Shown: positions 19,151-28,087 of the stretch, piece by piece
Position numbering within the stretch: position 1 is the first letter of the stretch
How the letters are laid out: each line of letters opens with the position of its first letter
DNA from: Desulfobacteraceae bacterium
Lineage (GTDB): Bacteria; Desulfobacterota; Desulfobacteria; Desulfobacterales; Desulfobacteraceae
Assembly: GCA_024227235.1 (NCBI GenBank)
Contig: JAAEKY010000463.1
Coordinates: 1-35,298 of the forward strand
Reading direction: 5' to 3'
DNA: 35,298 nucleotides
Made by a program: the position numbers and the translations under genes
Notes under the pieces: generated by a model
Told to the model about the DNA's origin: nothing
The model's input: only the letters and a program-made list of their open reading frames with translations
Database searches by the model: none

Positions 19151-19294
19151 ATGTTCAAACCAAACTATTCATATGAAAAGCGCCAAAAAGAATTGGCAAA
19201 GAAAAAGAAACAAGAAGAAAAAAGGAAACGCAAGTTGGAGAAACGAAAAAAGCCTGTCGAGGAAAATGAGGATGCATCTCCTATAGAAGACTAA
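19151..19294 (+). CDS. Small Lys/Arg-rich protein, 47 residues
   Basis: A short gene with AAGGGG upstream of its ATG. The product begins MFKPNYSYEKRQKELAKKKK, continues with a highly charged helix (EEKRKRKLEKRKK) and ends with an acidic tail (ENEDASPIED). The NYxxEKRQxELAKKKKxEEKRxRKLEK pattern recurs in Deltaproteobacteria as I recall it, so I regard it as real. It probably forms one long helix that binds nucleic acid or ribosomes. It lies between the LysR gene and a receiver gene with its own spacing, so it is probably monocistronic. Confidence 0.7.
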   Translation: MFKPNYSYEKRQKELAKKKKQEEKRKRKLEKRKKPVEENEDASPIED

Positions 19295-19612
19295 ACTGTT
19301 TTCTAAAAAAAAACTGTGGTGCTAAAAATCGCAGATGTATAAATACATAAGAACGGGCCTGGAAATTTTGCTATGATTCTAGCAAAATATGAATTGGTAT
19401 TAAGTGAGTTATATTTAAAATTTAGAACTGAAATGAGCTTTCGTATTATTGTCTCTGTCGAGAGGTTTCAGATTCCCAAATTCTCCAGGATGCCAACACT
19501 ATTGGAGATGATAATGCGAACAAAAATCAAGCCAGGTGCATGCGTATCATTTTTTTTTAATCAGTTCAGAATGCCTAATATAGAGAATAAAACCCTGTGA
19601 GGTATATATTTT
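19295..19612. other. Intergenic stretch without a recognised gene
   Basis: This 318-bp AT-rich gap holds a 75-codon open frame (19373-19600) with no ribosome site and no family resemblance. I treat that frame as chance. The promoter of the receiver gene is expected here, but I cannot place it. Confidence 0.5.
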
Positions 19613-20041
19613 ATGGAAAATCTTTCAAAGCCCTTAATATTAGTCGTGGATGATAACCCATCAAATCTTCAAATGATTGGAAAACTTCTATCATACAATG
19701 GGTATCGGGTTGAACTTGCTCAAAGCGGTGAAGAGGCTTTAAAAATAACAGAGAAAAAAATATCGGATCTCGTTGTTTTGGACCTTGTGATGCCTGAAAT
19801 GGATGGGCTTGATGTTTGTAGGAAACTGAAAAGTGATCCTGAAACATGCCATATCCCCATTATTTTTTGTACAGGCAACGCTGAAAGAAAAGATATTGAA
19901 AAATGCTTTGATGCTGGCGGTGCGGATTATACGACAAAACCAATTGAGGCTGTTATTCTGCTTTCAAGAATAGAGACTCATCTCGAACTAAACGCCTTAA
20001 GAAAACGATATCAACAAGGAAAAAAGGCAACAAATATTTAA
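19613..20041 (+). CDS. Single-domain response regulator (CheY-like receiver)
   Basis: A 142-residue protein made only of a receiver domain. It has the acidic pair LVVDDNPSN, phospho-acceptor Asp in VVLDLVMPEMDG (about D59), conserved Thr in IIFCTGN, and Lys in DYTTKPIEA. A short basic tail (LRKRYQQGKKATNI) replaces any output domain. GTGAGG lies upstream of the ATG. It has no adjacent kinase. The receiver-less Cache kinase at 12955-15414 is the nearest unpaired candidate, but that link is inference. Confidence 0.92.
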   Translation: MENLSKPLILVVDDNPSNLQMIGKLLSYNGYRVELAQSGEEALKITEKKISDLVVLDLVMPEMDGLDVCRKLKSDPETCHIPIIFCTGNAERKDIEKCFDAGGADYTTKPIEAVILLSRIETHLELNALRKRYQQGKKATNI

Positions 20042-20179
20042 GATTAAGGATAGGTACCCCCGCCGGGAGGTCTCAGCTTTCCAAATCCTTCAGGATACAA
20101 AAATATACAATGTATGTCGTTTGAAAAATATGAATAATTAGAGAATAGAAAGTCTTTAACACTAAAAGGACGTATCATT

Positions 20180-21850
20180 ATGTTTCGTTTGCTATTCATT
20201 CCCATATTGATTTTTTTTCTCCTTACTTCAACCGAAATTCATGCTCAAGAAACTTTACCAACTAAAACCTACAAAGGGATAGAACTCAGTGCGATCACAC
20301 CAAACGATACCTCAATATTTGATGTTGATATTATCAGTGGAGATAAAGCAATATTAAAAATCCGGGCAGCGATAGATTTAATCTATCAAAAGTCTCCAGC
20401 AAATGCACAAGCCATAAATAGTCTCAAAACAAAGGGAACCGTTATCATAATCTACGACCCAAGATACCCCCACAAGAGCCATGACCTGGTTGGGGTCAAA
20501 GTCGCTTATTTTCTGCCTTTTTATTTTGACAATCCTCTCGCTTGGGACAGGTTGCCACTCCCGGTCGTCATTTCTCGACATGGAATTAAGTGGCCGTTAG
20601 AAGAACTTGCCTCTGTAATAATTCATGAATTAGCTGGCCATGGGGTACAATACACTAAAGGCCAGACAAATACTGTTCGTGGCCGGGAACTGGAATGTAA
20701 TGCCTGGCTTTATGAAGAGCTCGCCCATCAGCATTTTGGATTAGATAAATTTTCTAAAAAAATGATAGAATTTCGTCAACAACTAGGTGGGGTCGGTTTT
20801 TATGATGGCCATTGCAGCGATTTTATTCGGTATATAAGAGAAAAAATCCCCGTTAAAATTGGACTTTGGGAACAGTTAAACCCAGATGTAGCTGGGTTAC
20901 TTGAACTCCTTGATAAATATATAAAGTATTTGAGTGATTCAGGTATCACAAAAGATTCCCTTCTTGCAAAAGAAAAGTATCTTGAGGAAACACTTGCAAG
21001 AGTGGATGAGTATGGGACACCGTTAGAACAATTCAGCCTGGGTATAGCCTTATTTGAAGGCGCCGGGGTCAAACAAGATCCAAAAACAGGTCTAAAGCTT
21101 ATGCAAAAATCGGCAATCAGGGGTTTTGCTGAAGCCCAGTATGTATTAGCCAAAATATATGATTCCGGGGAAACGCTGAAACAAAATTTCTTATTTGCTT
21201 TCAGGTTGATTAAAAGTGCAGCCAATCAAGGCTTTGCTCCTGCCCAAAAAATCCAACCGGCAATTTACCGTCATGCAGCGGATGCGGGAATCTCACAAGC
21301 GCAATTTGCGCTTGGGTCAATGTATGAAAAGGGCGCTGGTGTGAAAAAAGATATTGTTGGGGCAGTATCTTTTTATAAAAAGGCGGCCAATCAGGGGAAT
21401 AAACATGCACAGTACGCTCTGGCCCGTCTATTTAGTACTGGAATCGGTGTGGATAAAAATTTAACAAAATCTGCAGAATGGTGTCTGAAGTCTGCTGATC
21501 AGGGCTTTATCCCAGCACTTGCGACAATGGCATTCCTTTATAAGAAAGGGTATGGGGTAAAACAAAACTTTTCTGATGCAGCTAAGTGGTATAGAAAAGC
21601 AGCAGAGCAGAATGATCCAAATGCTCAATATTATCTTGCAAAGTTATATTCTGACGGAAAAGGATTAGACAAAGACAAAAAACAAGCTTATTTCTGGCTC
21701 TGTCTTGCGGATAAAAATTCAGACAAGAAGTTCAAAAAACCTATTAAAAAATTAAAGAATCAAGTTATGGGTTTCTTAACTAAAGAAGAACTTGCTGAAA
21801 TATCTAATGAAGCCCAAAATTGGAAACCCACTGAAAAACCTAGGATTTAA
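20180..21850 (+). CDS. Exported Sel1-repeat protein with N-terminal HELAGH putative metalloprotease-like region
   Basis: A 556-residue protein with a signal peptide (LFIPILIFFLLTSTEIHAQ). Residues about 30-260 hold a domain with H149-E150-L-A-G-H154 on a hydrophobic helix (ASVIIHELAGHGVQ) and a downstream acidic helix (RELECNAWLYEE). The spacing is HExxxH, one residue more than the classical zinc HExxH motif. From about residue 284 to 510 there are about five Sel1/TPR-like repeats (GVKQDPKTGLKLMQKSAIRG, GVKKDIVGAVSFYKKAANQG, GVKQNFSDAAKWYRKAAEQN). Sel1 repeats mediate protein contacts. Activity of the first domain is not shown. Confidence 0.85.
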   Translation: MFRLLFIPILIFFLLTSTEIHAQETLPTKTYKGIELSAITPNDTSIFDVDIISGDKAILKIRAAIDLIYQKSPANAQAINSLKTKGTVIIIYDPRYPHKSHDLVGVKVAYFLPFYFDNPLAWDRLPLPVVISRHGIKWPLEELASVIIHELAGHGVQYTKGQTNTVRGRELECNAWLYEELAHQHFGLDKFSKKMIEFRQQLGGVGFYDGHCSDFIRYIREKIPVKIGLWEQLNPDVAGLLELLDKYIKYLSDSGITKDSLLAKEKYLEETLARVDEYGTPLEQFSLGIALFEGAGVKQDPKTGLKLMQKSAIRGFAEAQYVLAKIYDSGETLKQNFLFAFRLIKSAANQGFAPAQKIQPAIYRHAADAGISQAQFALGSMYEKGAGVKKDIVGAVSFYKKAANQGNKHAQYALARLFSTGIGVDKNLTKSAEWCLKSADQGFIPALATMAFLYKKGYGVKQNFSDAAKWYRKAAEQNDPNAQYYLAKLYSDGKGLDKDKKQAYFWLCLADKNSDKKFKKPIKKLKNQVMGFLTKEELAEISNEAQNWKPTEKPRI

Positions 21851-21863
21851 TCGCAGTGCGATT
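21849..21863. terminator. Short hairpin between convergent genes
   Basis: AATCGC-AGT-GCGATT forms a 6-bp stem, flanked by AGGAT and ATCCT-like bases that could extend it. It lies between the stop codons of the Sel1 gene and glycerol kinase. No clear T-tract follows, so it is weak as an intrinsic terminator. Confidence 0.3.
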
Positions 21864-21864
21864 C

Positions 21865-23373
21865 CTATTTCCATTCAAACGATTTTTTAATGGCTTTTGC
21901 CCAGCTATCACATAGTGCTTTGCGCGCTTTAGATTTCATGTTCGGCTGCCATCTTTTATCCTCGGACCAGTTGTTTTTCAAATCTTTTTTACCATTCCAG
22001 AAACCGGTTGCAAGCCCAGCAGCATAGGCTGCGCCCAGAGCCGTTGTTTCAATAACACTTGGCCGTATGATCGGAACATTGAGGATATCTGCTTGAAACT
22101 GCATTAACATTTCATTGAGTACCATTCCACCGTCAACCTTCAGGTGCTTTAAATTTACGTTGGAATCGTTGTTCATGGCCGTTATAATATCTTTGGTCTG
22201 ATACGCACAGGATTCAAGGACAGCCCTTGCTATATGGCCTTTATTGGCAAACCGGGTCAATCCGGCAATAATTCCTCTGGCATCAGAGCGCCAGTAGGGT
22301 GCAAACAGTCCTGAAAAGGCTGGCACAAAATATACATCTCCGTTATCATCAACAGTTCTGGCCAGTTCTTCAACCTCTTTGGCAGTCTTTATAATTCCCA
22401 GATTATCTCTCATCCATTGAACCAGTGCCCCTGCAATTGCAATGGAACCCTCCAGGCAATAAACCGGTTTTTCATCATTGATCTTATATCCCACTGTTGT
22501 CAGCAAGCCATGGGTTGACCTGACCGCTTTGTTACCCGTATTCAGCAGTAAGAAGCAACCGGTTCCATACGTATTTTTTGCCTCACCTTCTAAAAAGCAG
22601 GTCTGACCGAACAGGGCAGCCTGCTGATCTCCCAAAGCACCACATACAGGAATTCGGGCTTGGAAAGGCCCCTGTTTCCGGGTAGTTCCCCATGTGTTTG
22701 AATCAACAGACGGCTTTATTTCTGGTAACATGGATTCAGGAATGCCGATCGCATTCAATAGTTCTTTGTCCCATTTTAAGGTATTAAGGTTCAAGAGCAT
22801 GGTTCTACTGGCATTGGAAACATCGGTGATGTGGCTGCCTGTATTCGGCCCGCCAGTCAGCCACCAGATAATCCAGCTTTCTATTGTTCCAAACAAAACA
22901 TCGCCGGACGTTAAGTCATTTTTTGCTTGAGGAACATTATCCAGAATCCATTTAACCTTGGGTCCGGAAAAATAGCTTGCCACTGGCAGGCCAGTTCGTT
23001 TATGAAAAAAGTCTTCACCATACTCTTTAACCAACGTTTTACATAAGGCATCCGTCCTTGTACACTGCCATACGATGGCATTATAATATGGTTTTCCGGT
23101 CTTACAATTCCAGACAACGCTGGTCTCTCGCTGATTAGTAATCCCGATGGAATCAATTTGATCTGCTGAGACACCGGGCATGACCATGACTTCCTGGATA
23201 ACTGAGCAAGTGTTCTTCCAGATTTCCATGGGGTTGTGCTCAACCCATCCGGGTTGAGGAAATATCTGTTTATGTTCTTTTTGTGCGGATTTGAAAATAT
23301 TGCCTTGTTTGTCAAATAGGATAAATCTGTTACTGGTGGTCCCAAGATCGATTGCTCCAACATACTTAGTCAT
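21865..23373 (-). CDS. glpK: Glycerol kinase
   Basis: A 502-residue FGGY-family kinase, the full normal length. Signature segments are AIDLGTTSNRFILFD at the N-terminal phosphate loop, FPQPGWVEHNPMEIW, the GITNQRETSVVWN motif, the ATPase motif YGTGCFLLLNTGN, and GLFAPYWRSDARGIIAGLTR. It phosphorylates glycerol to sn-glycerol 3-phosphate in the cytoplasm. Neither a glycerol facilitator nor a glycerol-3-phosphate dehydrogenase gene is adjacent. It is convergent with the Sel1 gene and appears to be monocistronic. Confidence 0.97.
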   Translation of the reverse strand: MTKYVGAIDLGTTSNRFILFDKQGNIFKSAQKEHKQIFPQPGWVEHNPMEIWKNTCSVIQEVMVMPGVSADQIDSIGITNQRETSVVWNCKTGKPYYNAIVWQCTRTDALCKTLVKEYGEDFFHKRTGLPVASYFSGPKVKWILDNVPQAKNDLTSGDVLFGTIESWIIWWLTGGPNTGSHITDVSNASRTMLLNLNTLKWDKELLNAIGIPESMLPEIKPSVDSNTWGTTRKQGPFQARIPVCGALGDQQAALFGQTCFLEGEAKNTYGTGCFLLLNTGNKAVRSTHGLLTTVGYKINDEKPVYCLEGSIAIAGALVQWMRDNLGIIKTAKEVEELARTVDDNGDVYFVPAFSGLFAPYWRSDARGIIAGLTRFANKGHIARAVLESCAYQTKDIITAMNNDSNVNLKHLKVDGGMVLNEMLMQFQADILNVPIIRPSVIETTALGAAYAAGLATGFWNGKKDLKNNWSEDKRWQPNMKSKARKALCDSWAKAIKKSFEWK

Positions 23374-23516
23374 GGCCTCATCCCCAGATCTATAAATTCA
23401 GTACTTCGTAAAAATATTTTTACCATTTGTTTCACCTTCGCTTAACAAATTCATTCGTTTTTTATCGAGCGTTTAGTTTTTTCTATCAAGAGTTAAGGGC
23501 AGACTTAATCCTCGTT

Positions 23517-24599
23517 TTATTTTGTATATTTCTGAAGTTCTTTTTTAAGATCTACCAATTTAACCATGGTCCTATAGATATTGACCACAATTTCAAAAAA
23601 TTGTTTTTCATAAGCCGTTATTCTGGATTTAAAATTAAATGCAATAATGGATATATCTGCCTCATTAAATGTAATAAAATTTTGGATTGGAACATCAATA
23701 AAGTCTAAGACTGCTGGATCAAGAGGATTGTCTTGTAAGAAATCTTTTTCTGAATTATAAGAGGAGATATCATTAGATATGATTTGTTCTCTTTTCCTGG
23801 AAATATTGATAGGTGCGAGAGATTCTTTATTGATAGTGATTGCCTCGGATTTTATAATCTGCTGAGAACTATTTTTAAAAACATACCCTTCAAGGTTATT
23901 TTCCCGGTTTGCCCTTGTGATAAAAACCGCTTCATACTCTTTTAATAAAAAAGCGGGTAAATGTTCATATTCAGTGCCGGATTTCACAGGGCTTTCCAAG
24001 GAAACAATAAGGGAATCTGAATAGCGTAAAAGATCTCGCAACCTGAGATGATAAATTTTCCTTAAGGAGATATCTTGAAACCAGACGAGTATTTTCAGCG
24101 CCTTGTCTCCATACTTCATTCCCGTGGCCTTTGCTTTTATCTCATACCATTTGAGAGTTTTGTCGGAAAAAACTTCCACCGAGGCGTTAGACGCATAGAC
24201 AGGATCTTGGGAGGAAACAATGTTGATAATGTCATCAAATGCTGTCTCATCGATAATATCCTTGATATTGCGAATAGAGAATGTATTGAAAATATCGAGG
24301 GTTTTGCCGGTCGACAGAATGATGTTGCCCTGTATATCCATTATAAAAACCGGGTCTTCTGTTTGAGCTGGCAGTTCCACCAGTGCGTTTTGGTGTCTGT
24401 TGCAGAACCTGGCATTTGATTTGACCAGGATCTGTATAAAAAGAGGGACGATAAAAGGGACTATTGAATAATTTGAGGTGAAAAAACAAATAATTGTACC
24501 AATGACTACAGCACTGACATAGACTTGGAAACTAGTGGCTTCTGTTATTGCATATTCTAAATAAATTTTATATTCGAATTTCATATTTTTGAACGCCAT
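23517..24599 (-). CDS. Membrane-anchored PAS and GAF-like sensory protein without catalytic output
   Basis: A 360-residue protein. Residues about 20-60 are two hydrophobic helices (VYVSAVVIGTIICFF, IVPFIVPLFIQILV). A PAS domain follows at about 75-185 (DPVFIMDIQGNIILSTG, ILVWFQDISLRK). The C-terminal half (about 190-355) looks GAF-like (SDSLIVSLES, VDVPIQN-like segment FIDVPIQNF, FNFKSRITAYEKQFFEIV). There is no kinase, cyclase or regulator domain. The start is uncertain: neither ATG 24599 nor ATG 24584 has a good ribosome site. It may modulate another sensor. I do not recognise an exact family. Confidence 0.75.
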   Translation of the reverse strand: MAFKNMKFEYKIYLEYAITEATSFQVYVSAVVIGTIICFFTSNYSIVPFIVPLFIQILVKSNARFCNRHQNALVELPAQTEDPVFIMDIQGNIILSTGKTLDIFNTFSIRNIKDIIDETAFDDIINIVSSQDPVYASNASVEVFSDKTLKWYEIKAKATGMKYGDKALKILVWFQDISLRKIYHLRLRDLLRYSDSLIVSLESPVKSGTEYEHLPAFLLKEYEAVFITRANRENNLEGYVFKNSSQQIIKSEAITINKESLAPINISRKREQIISNDISSYNSEKDFLQDNPLDPAVLDFIDVPIQNFITFNEADISIIAFNFKSRITAYEKQFFEIVVNIYRTMVKLVDLKKELQKYTK

Positions 24600-24842
24600 T
24601 TATGAGTTTATGTGGCTCGATAATGTTAACACTCAAATATTTTATTTATCTTTATACCATATAAAGCACTTTTTTAAAATTTGAATAATCATCTTAAATT
24701 GCTTGCAAACCATTGCCAACCAATAATATAAGTGCTTAACATATTATGATATTGGCAGAATTTTTTAGGATAGTATTCTGTCGGCACTAATTGATGGATA
24801 ATTTTGCTCTAAAAAAAATATAGAATTTAAGGGATAATGGCA

Positions 24843-26081
24843 ATGAGTGATGTTGTATTGATAAATATAACCGGTAGAGACAGAAAAGGGCTTGATGCAA
24901 AATTTACAGGAATTTTGGCGGAATATAATGTAAATATTCTTGATATTGGCCAGGCAGTCATCCATGAGTATATTTCTTTAGGAATTTTAGCTGAGATTCC
25001 TGATTCAAAAGATTTTTCATCTATTTTTAAGGATATGTTATTTGAGGGTCACAACATGGGACTTAAAATAGATATTAAACCGGTAGATTCAAAGAATTAT
25101 GAAAAATGGGTTCAGTCACAGGGCAAAGAACGGCGGATCATCACCATTCTAGGCAGAACTGTGACAGCCCAGCAGATTTCAGCTGTGGCATCCATTATAG
25201 CTGATAATCGTTTGAATATTGACAGTATCACCCGATTAACAGGTAGAATTTCTCTTTTAAAACCATTGAATAATCCAAAAGCAAGTGTACAACTTTCTGT
25301 CAGTGGAAAACCTTTAGATCTTCTTGATATGCGAAGAAGGTTTGTAGAGATTTCGCAAAAAGCCGGGATTGATATTTCTTTCCAGGTGGACAATATCTAT
25401 AGGAAAAATAGAAAACTGGTCGTATTTGATATGGATTCAACATTAATCCAAACTGAAGTGATTGATGAATTGGCTAAGCTTGCTGGTGTGGGGGAGCAAG
25501 TAGGTAAAATAACCGAATCCGCCATGCGAGGAGAAATAGACTTTAAAGAAAGCTTTAGGCAACGTGTGGCACTTTTAAAAGGGATAAAACAAGAGCAGTT
25601 GTCACAGATAACGAAGAATCTGCCATTGACTGATGGTGCTGACCTGGCGGCCCAGACCCTTAAGAATCTGGGATATAAATTGGGAATTCTTTCAGGTGGG
25701 TTTACATTTGTTGGAGACTATTTAAAAGACCGGCTTGGGTTTGATTATATGTATTCAAATGATCTGGATATTAAAGATGGTGTGGTGACAGGTAAAGTGA
25801 TTGGCGATATAGTGGATGGGAAGAGGAAATCGCAACTATTACGGGAAATTGCACAAAAGGAAAATATTGCACTTGAACAGACTATTGCAGTAGGAGATGG
25901 GGCAAATGACCTTCCAATGATCAGTATTGCCGGTTTAGGCGTCGCTTTTAATGCCAAACCGGTTGTCAGACAAAAAGCATCTAATGCCATTTCAAGTATG
26001 GGCCTTGATGGCCTGTTATACCTGATCGGTATTCATGAAAGAGAGATTAAAAAGGAAGTCAAGCAGGCTACAATATTTTAA
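24843..26081 (+). CDS. serB: Phosphoserine phosphatase with N-terminal ACT domains
   Basis: A 412-residue SerB of the long form. Residues 1-175 hold two ACT-like units (VLINITGRDRKGLDAKFTGILAE; IITILGRTVTAQQISAVASII) that usually bind serine. The HAD phosphatase domain follows: VVFDMDSTLIQTEVIDELA (nucleophile Asp), the LSGGF motif, and VGDGANDLPMI. It makes the last step of serine synthesis. The start is placed at ATG 24843, eight bases after AAGGGA; an ATG six bases earlier is too close to that site. The next gene begins 1 nt after its stop, so the two are co-transcribed. Confidence 0.95.
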   Translation: MSDVVLINITGRDRKGLDAKFTGILAEYNVNILDIGQAVIHEYISLGILAEIPDSKDFSSIFKDMLFEGHNMGLKIDIKPVDSKNYEKWVQSQGKERRIITILGRTVTAQQISAVASIIADNRLNIDSITRLTGRISLLKPLNNPKASVQLSVSGKPLDLLDMRRRFVEISQKAGIDISFQVDNIYRKNRKLVVFDMDSTLIQTEVIDELAKLAGVGEQVGKITESAMRGEIDFKESFRQRVALLKGIKQEQLSQITKNLPLTDGADLAAQTLKNLGYKLGILSGGFTFVGDYLKDRLGFDYMYSNDLDIKDGVVTGKVIGDIVDGKRKSQLLREIAQKENIALEQTIAVGDGANDLPMISIAGLGVAFNAKPVVRQKASNAISSMGLDGLLYLIGIHEREIKKEVKQATIF

Positions 26082-26082
26082 T

Positions 26083-27393
26083 ATGAATAAGATGCAACAG
26101 CTTGCCCGTGATGTAAAGCAATTGGAAAGCCAGCTTGCTGTTTGTACCCGGTGTGGGATGTGCCAGGCCAATTGCCCTTTATATGCCCAGACACGCAAAG
26201 AAGCAGATGTATCACGGGGAAAGTTTGCCCTGATCAATGGATTGATCGAACAAATGTTCGAGGATGCAAAAGGGGTGAATGAAAGACTTCAAAGATGTCT
26301 TTTATGTGGATCCTGTTCCCATGGTTGCCCCAGCAATGTAAATGCTTTAGAAATATTTCTAAAAGCAAGAGCCATCATTACCCAATATCTTGGACTGCCG
26401 TTTTCCAAGAAGATTTTATTTAAAAAAGTCCTGTCTAATCCAGAAGCCTTTAATAGTATTATGGGGATGATTGCCCCATTTCAAACGCTGTTTTTTAAAA
26501 AAGAACAACACCCATTAGGAACATCCTGTGCCAGGATTGCATCCCCTTTATTAAAACATCGACATATCGTTTCATTAAAAAAGACTTCATTTAACAAAAC
26601 ACTCTCAAGTCAAGATTTCAGAAAAAAAGGCAAGGGTGTAAAGGTGGCTTTTTTTGTAGGGTGTCTTATTGATAAAGCATTCCCTAATATAGCTCATAGT
26701 ACCGTTGACGTGCTGGAACACTATAATGCGCAGGTGTTTATTCCTTCGAATCAAGGGTGTTGTGGTATCCCGGCAATTGCTTCAGGAGATATAGAAACAT
26801 TTGAAACCCTCGTGAAAATTAATGTCGATCTATTTACAAAAGAAAAATTTGATTATCTTGTCACCGCATGTGCCACCTGCTCATCAACGATTATTAAACT
26901 ATGGCCAAATTTAATAAAGGATGCAGATGATGATCTGGTGAAAAAAATTGAAGCACTTGCAGAAAAGACAGTCGATATCAGCTGGCTGATGGAAAAGCGG
27001 TTTGATCTGTCTATTGAAAAGCTGAAAGGTAAACAAAAAGATCAAATCATTACCTATCATGACCCCTGTCACCTTAAAAAATCCCTTGGGGTGTTTGATG
27101 AACCAAGGCAAGTGATTCTTGCATCGGGTCATCCATTAAAAGAAATGAAAGAAAGTGATTCCTGCTGCGGCATGGGAGGAAGCTTTAACCTTCAGCATTA
27201 TGATCTTTCTTCTAAAATTGGTTCAAAAAAAGCCCAGAATATTATTGATACAGGATGTTCAGTCATTGCAACCTCATGCCCTGCCTGTATGATGCAAATC
27301 TCTGATATGCTGGCAAAACAGGAACAAAATATATCGGTTAAACATCCTGTGGAAATTTTTGCTGAGGCACTAAAAGCTAATAGAGGTCTCTAA
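26083..27393 (+). CDS. glcF: Iron-sulfur CCG-domain oxidoreductase subunit, GlcF/HdrD-like
   Basis: A 436-residue protein starting at the ATG 1 nt after serB; an in-frame ATG inside serB is less likely. Two 4Fe-4S motifs come first (CTRCGMCQANCPLY at residues 21-34, then CLLCGSCSHGCPSN). Two cysteine-rich CCG domains follow (GCCGIPAIASGD with CATCSS; DSCCGMGGSFNLQHYD with SCPACMMQI). This is the layout of the glycolate-oxidase iron-sulfur subunit and of the HdrD/lactate-oxidase type. No flavin partner (GlcD-like) is adjacent. Electrons may pass to the quinone pool; the true substrate is unresolved. It overlaps the convergent queC end by 4 bp. Confidence 0.85.
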   Translation: MNKMQQLARDVKQLESQLAVCTRCGMCQANCPLYAQTRKEADVSRGKFALINGLIEQMFEDAKGVNERLQRCLLCGSCSHGCPSNVNALEIFLKARAIITQYLGLPFSKKILFKKVLSNPEAFNSIMGMIAPFQTLFFKKEQHPLGTSCARIASPLLKHRHIVSLKKTSFNKTLSSQDFRKKGKGVKVAFFVGCLIDKAFPNIAHSTVDVLEHYNAQVFIPSNQGCCGIPAIASGDIETFETLVKINVDLFTKEKFDYLVTACATCSSTIIKLWPNLIKDADDDLVKKIEALAEKTVDISWLMEKRFDLSIEKLKGKQKDQIITYHDPCHLKKSLGVFDEPRQVILASGHPLKEMKESDSCCGMGGSFNLQHYDLSSKIGSKKAQNIIDTGCSVIATSCPACMMQISDMLAKQEQNISVKHPVEIFAEALKANRGL

Positions 27394-28079
27394 TAGTAAA
27401 TTGTCGGGTCATTAATCCCCGTTTCTTTAAATCCGTTTATTCTATGAAGGCAACTGTCGCATCTGCCACAGGACCTGCCGCTTGCATCTGGATCATAGCA
27501 GGAAATGGTCATAGAATAATCTACGCCTAAATTATTTCCTGTTTTTATTATCTCTGCTTTTGACAGATGGATCAAAGGGGTTTCAATTTTTAGAATGGCT
27601 TGTTTTGTGATTCCGGTTTTAGTCGCAAGATTGGCCATCTTTTCAAAGGCTTCAATAAACTTTGGTCTGCAATCAGGATAACCAGAATAGTCTACAGCAG
27701 TAACGCCTATATAAATGGATGTGGCTTTTAAAACTTCAGCCCAGGCCATGGCATAAGAAAGAAAAATGGTATTTCTTGCCGGCACATAGGTGATAGGAAT
27801 ATCATCTTGTTCTATTTCATTTATGGTATCGTGTTTGGGAACATCTATATCATCGGTAAGCGCAGATCCACCAAATTGCCTTAAATCAATATCAATGATT
27901 TTATGAGCCTTTGCGCCAATTGATTCGGCAACCCTTTTGGCTGCTTCAAGTTCAATTGAGTGCCGTTGGCCATATCGGAAACTTAAGCTGTAAATTTCTT
28001 TGCCTTCTGATTTTGCAATGGCCATGGCAGTACTAGAATCAATCCCACCACTGGAAAGTACGATGGTTTTTTCTGGCAT
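27390..28079 (-). CDS. queC: 7-cyano-7-deazaguanine synthase
   Basis: A 229-residue ATP-dependent enzyme. It has the PP-loop SSGGIDSSTAMAIAKSEG (residues about 9-26), FRYGQRHSIELEAAKRVAESIG, YVPARNTIFLSYA, and the C-terminal zinc site CYDPDASGRSCGRCDSCLHR. It converts 7-carboxy-7-deazaguanine to preQ0 in queuosine synthesis. It is the last gene of queD-queE-queC, starting 8 nt after queE stops, with AGGAG about 13 bases before the ATG. Confidence 0.97.
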   Translation of the reverse strand: MPEKTIVLSSGGIDSSTAMAIAKSEGKEIYSLSFRYGQRHSIELEAAKRVAESIGAKAHKIIDIDLRQFGGSALTDDIDVPKHDTINEIEQDDIPITYVPARNTIFLSYAMAWAEVLKATSIYIGVTAVDYSGYPDCRPKFIEAFEKMANLATKTGITKQAILKIETPLIHLSKAEIIKTGNNLGVDYSMTISCYDPDASGRSCGRCDSCLHRINGFKETGINDPTIYY

Positions 28080-28087
28080 ATCTATAT

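Noticed and set aside
19373..19600. Plus-strand 75-codon frame
   Set aside because: No ribosome site or family pattern; biased only by AT-rich DNA.
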